Shown: piece by piece, positions 62,577 to 64,000 of the stretch | How the letters are laid out: each line of letters opens with the position of its first letter | How positions within the stretch are numbered: position 1 is the first letter of the stretch | Assembly (NCBI RefSeq): GCF_019399895.1 | Contig: NC_091865.1 | Location: forward strand, 4,035,001-4,099,000 | Reading direction: 5' to 3' | Origin: Cardiocondyla obscurior | Taxonomy: Eukaryota; Arthropoda; Insecta; Hymenoptera; Formicidae | DNA length: 64,000 bases | Notes under the pieces: generated by a model | The model's input: the letters and a program-made list of their open reading frames with translations, nothing else | What the model was told of the DNA's origin: nothing | The model's database searches: none | Made by a program: the position numbers and the translations under genes

Positions 62577-63632
62577 TAGATGCGAGCGAGGGTGGATGTG
62601 GTGATGGACGAGGAGCAAGAACGAAGCTCCCCGGTTGCATGATGCGAATCGCTATGGGGATATATATGCAGTTATGCAGACTCCGCCGATGCGTCACTCC
62701 GGCGCATTATACGACGTGCCTTGGGATCGCATATTCCCTCGGGAACCAGTCGCGAGGGAAGGGAGATCCTAGCGGAATATATTTTCTACGTCGCGTGGAA
62801 CGACAGGTTGAGCACGTAGAGCCACGATGTCGCCTTCTCTAATAAGAAAGCCGCGGCGCATCTACGGCTGCGTTTATTTCACGGTTCATTGCGCGTTTAT
62901 TCATAATTTGAGCGAAATTGAGCTTTACCGCGTTTTGATAGAGTGATTAATTCAGTCGGATATACTTAACGATATTCGCGTTTCCTCTATTTCCGGGAAA
63001 TCGCCTAAATGACATAACAGTGCACTTGGCAGGCATGATATTGGATTTTATTTCACGAGTCGATAGATTGAAATAGGTATTTCCGTATCGACTGTTATTA
63101 ATCTGTATTGCCTCGCTCGTGATAATACGCTGCGGATTTTCACAATTAGAATATTCAATGTATGAAATATTCACCTGCTTTATATTACATCTTTTCCGGT
63201 GAATCGTGCGATAATAGTATTTTCATGATAGATTACTCGGCAAAGCTTATTATTTCCACTTGTATTGACGAATCAATCGAAACGTCACCGACGTGCTCGT
63301 CAATTTGCACACAACTCTGTACTAGATAAACGTGACTGGCGCGATGCAATTTTATTCCTTTATTTTCACGGACAATAATAAAGCGATAATGAAGGCTGAT
63401 AACGCAGACAAAGTGATGTTGATTCGTAGCATTTTGTTAAAAATCGCGGAAATTAATGCTCAATCGAGAAAGAAAATGTTACCTTTATTGTTCATCGAGA
63501 TTGTTTTTTAATCGAAAGCTTCGAAATTAACTTGTTTAATTAAATGAATAATAAAAATACAACTTTATAAAATAATATTAAAATGTTGTATACTATACTT
63601 CTTTTAGATCACGTATATTCTTAAAAAAGAAA

Positions 63633-63649
63633 TTTTTTTTTTTTTTTTT
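63633..63649 (+). repeat. Poly(T) run, 17 nt
   Basis: Seventeen consecutive T bases. Confidence 0.9.
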
Positions 63650-64000
63650 ACTTGTATATATATTTATTTTAATTATCATTGGCACGAGAAGATTGTGATA
63701 AAATTGATAAACCCCCAATTCTTTTTAAGACGACGAAAGTCACGAAAAGTCCGTTAACCGTGTACTTATTTATTTAGCTACGGTGTCTTATCTACCCCGG
63801 TGCAGTGGTGTATGGGTATTCTTCAGGGGATGCAGATAACCCAAAAGCGACCGTAGTCCCCTTCGCAGGTTCACAATTTTGGAGGGTAAATTTACGAAAA
63901 TCAATTCTATCGATCTGCTTGGCGTAATTAAGGGGGATAAACAAGGCAGCGTATTCCGATGCAATGGTGTAATAATCGATCGTTGCAGCCGCGCGGGAGG

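Larger units (their letters stand above)
29811..64000 (+). other. Proposed giant first intron (open at right edge)
   Basis: This span has no ORF with recognisable protein features and contains a canonical plus-strand recursive splice site at 55352/55353. Recursive splice sites are known from insect introns of tens of kilobases, where the 5' exon is first joined to the ratchet point and then to the next acceptor. The intron would be at least 34,190 nt long, with a first segment of about 25.5 kb. The left boundary depends on the candidate exon at 29678-29810. If that exon is false, the intron could begin anywhere upstream, but the plus-strand orientation still follows from the ratchet point. 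Confidence 0.45.
62401..64000. other. Proposed intron, right edge of window
   Basis: GC-rich at 62450-62900 with the 8-bp hairpin, then AT-rich to 63720, then mixed DNA to the edge. I looked for an acceptor plus coding exon near 63780-63930 and found only a 49-codon open frame with no clear splice signals. Confidence 0.45.

Noticed and set aside
1..64000. tRNA genes, well-known insect miRNAs, CRISPR arrays and transposase or reverse-transcriptase ORFs
   Set aside because: By eye I found no tRNA B-box (GGTTCGAATCC-like) in a cloverleaf context, none of the common miRNA mature sequences I checked, no spaced repeat array and no mobile-element protein. A profile search would be needed to exclude degraded copies.

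Overview
The window reads as nuclear DNA of an insect, most likely a hymenopteran such as an ant. I infer this from CpG-rich non-coding DNA, a patchwork of very AT-rich and CpG-rich blocks a few hundred to a few thousand bases long, many short microsatellites and homopolymer runs, and animal-type splice signals. There are no operons, ribosome binding sites, CRISPR arrays, rRNA or convincing tRNA genes. I cannot fix the species from sequence alone.

Almost all of the 64 kb looks non-coding (intronic or intergenic). No long ORF carries a recognisable protein family. The longest, 285 codons on the minus strand at 14387-15244, is low complexity and reflects a polypurine tract. Two signals stand out, both on the plus strand. 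(1) At 29678-29810 an ATG opens a signal-peptide-like sequence that runs into a plausible 5' splice site in phase 1. Read through instead, it gives an 82-residue secreted-peptide-like ORF with a furin-type RKKR site. (2) At 55326-55358 there is a textbook recursive splice site (ratchet point): branch-point-like CTAAC, a pyrimidine tract, then CAG immediately followed by GTAAGT. The simplest joint reading is a plus-strand gene for a secreted or cell-surface protein, with its first coding exon near 29.7 kb and a first intron longer than 34 kb that runs off the right edge and is removed in at least two steps. The protein family is not identifiable from 44 residues.

Layout: 1-29677 is upstream (or 5'-UTR intron) DNA, with CpG-rich blocks near 3.0-3.6, 9.8-10.2, 15.1-15.6, 16.7-19.6, 21.4-23.8 and 27.2-28.9 kb and a long AT-rich block at 12.0-14.3 kb. 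29678-29926 holds the candidate coding exon. 29811-64000 is the proposed intron, with AT-rich stretches alternating with CpG-rich islands that could be regulatory, and the ratchet point about 25.5 kb downstream of the candidate donor. Smaller items include long perfect palindromes (32050, 40422, 42234), a cluster of three CACGTG E-boxes (4238-4293), a G-quadruplex motif (1827), an ecdysone-response-like inverted repeat (52533) and several polypurine/polypyrimidine tracts. I found no identifiable transposon and no novel multi-gene system.
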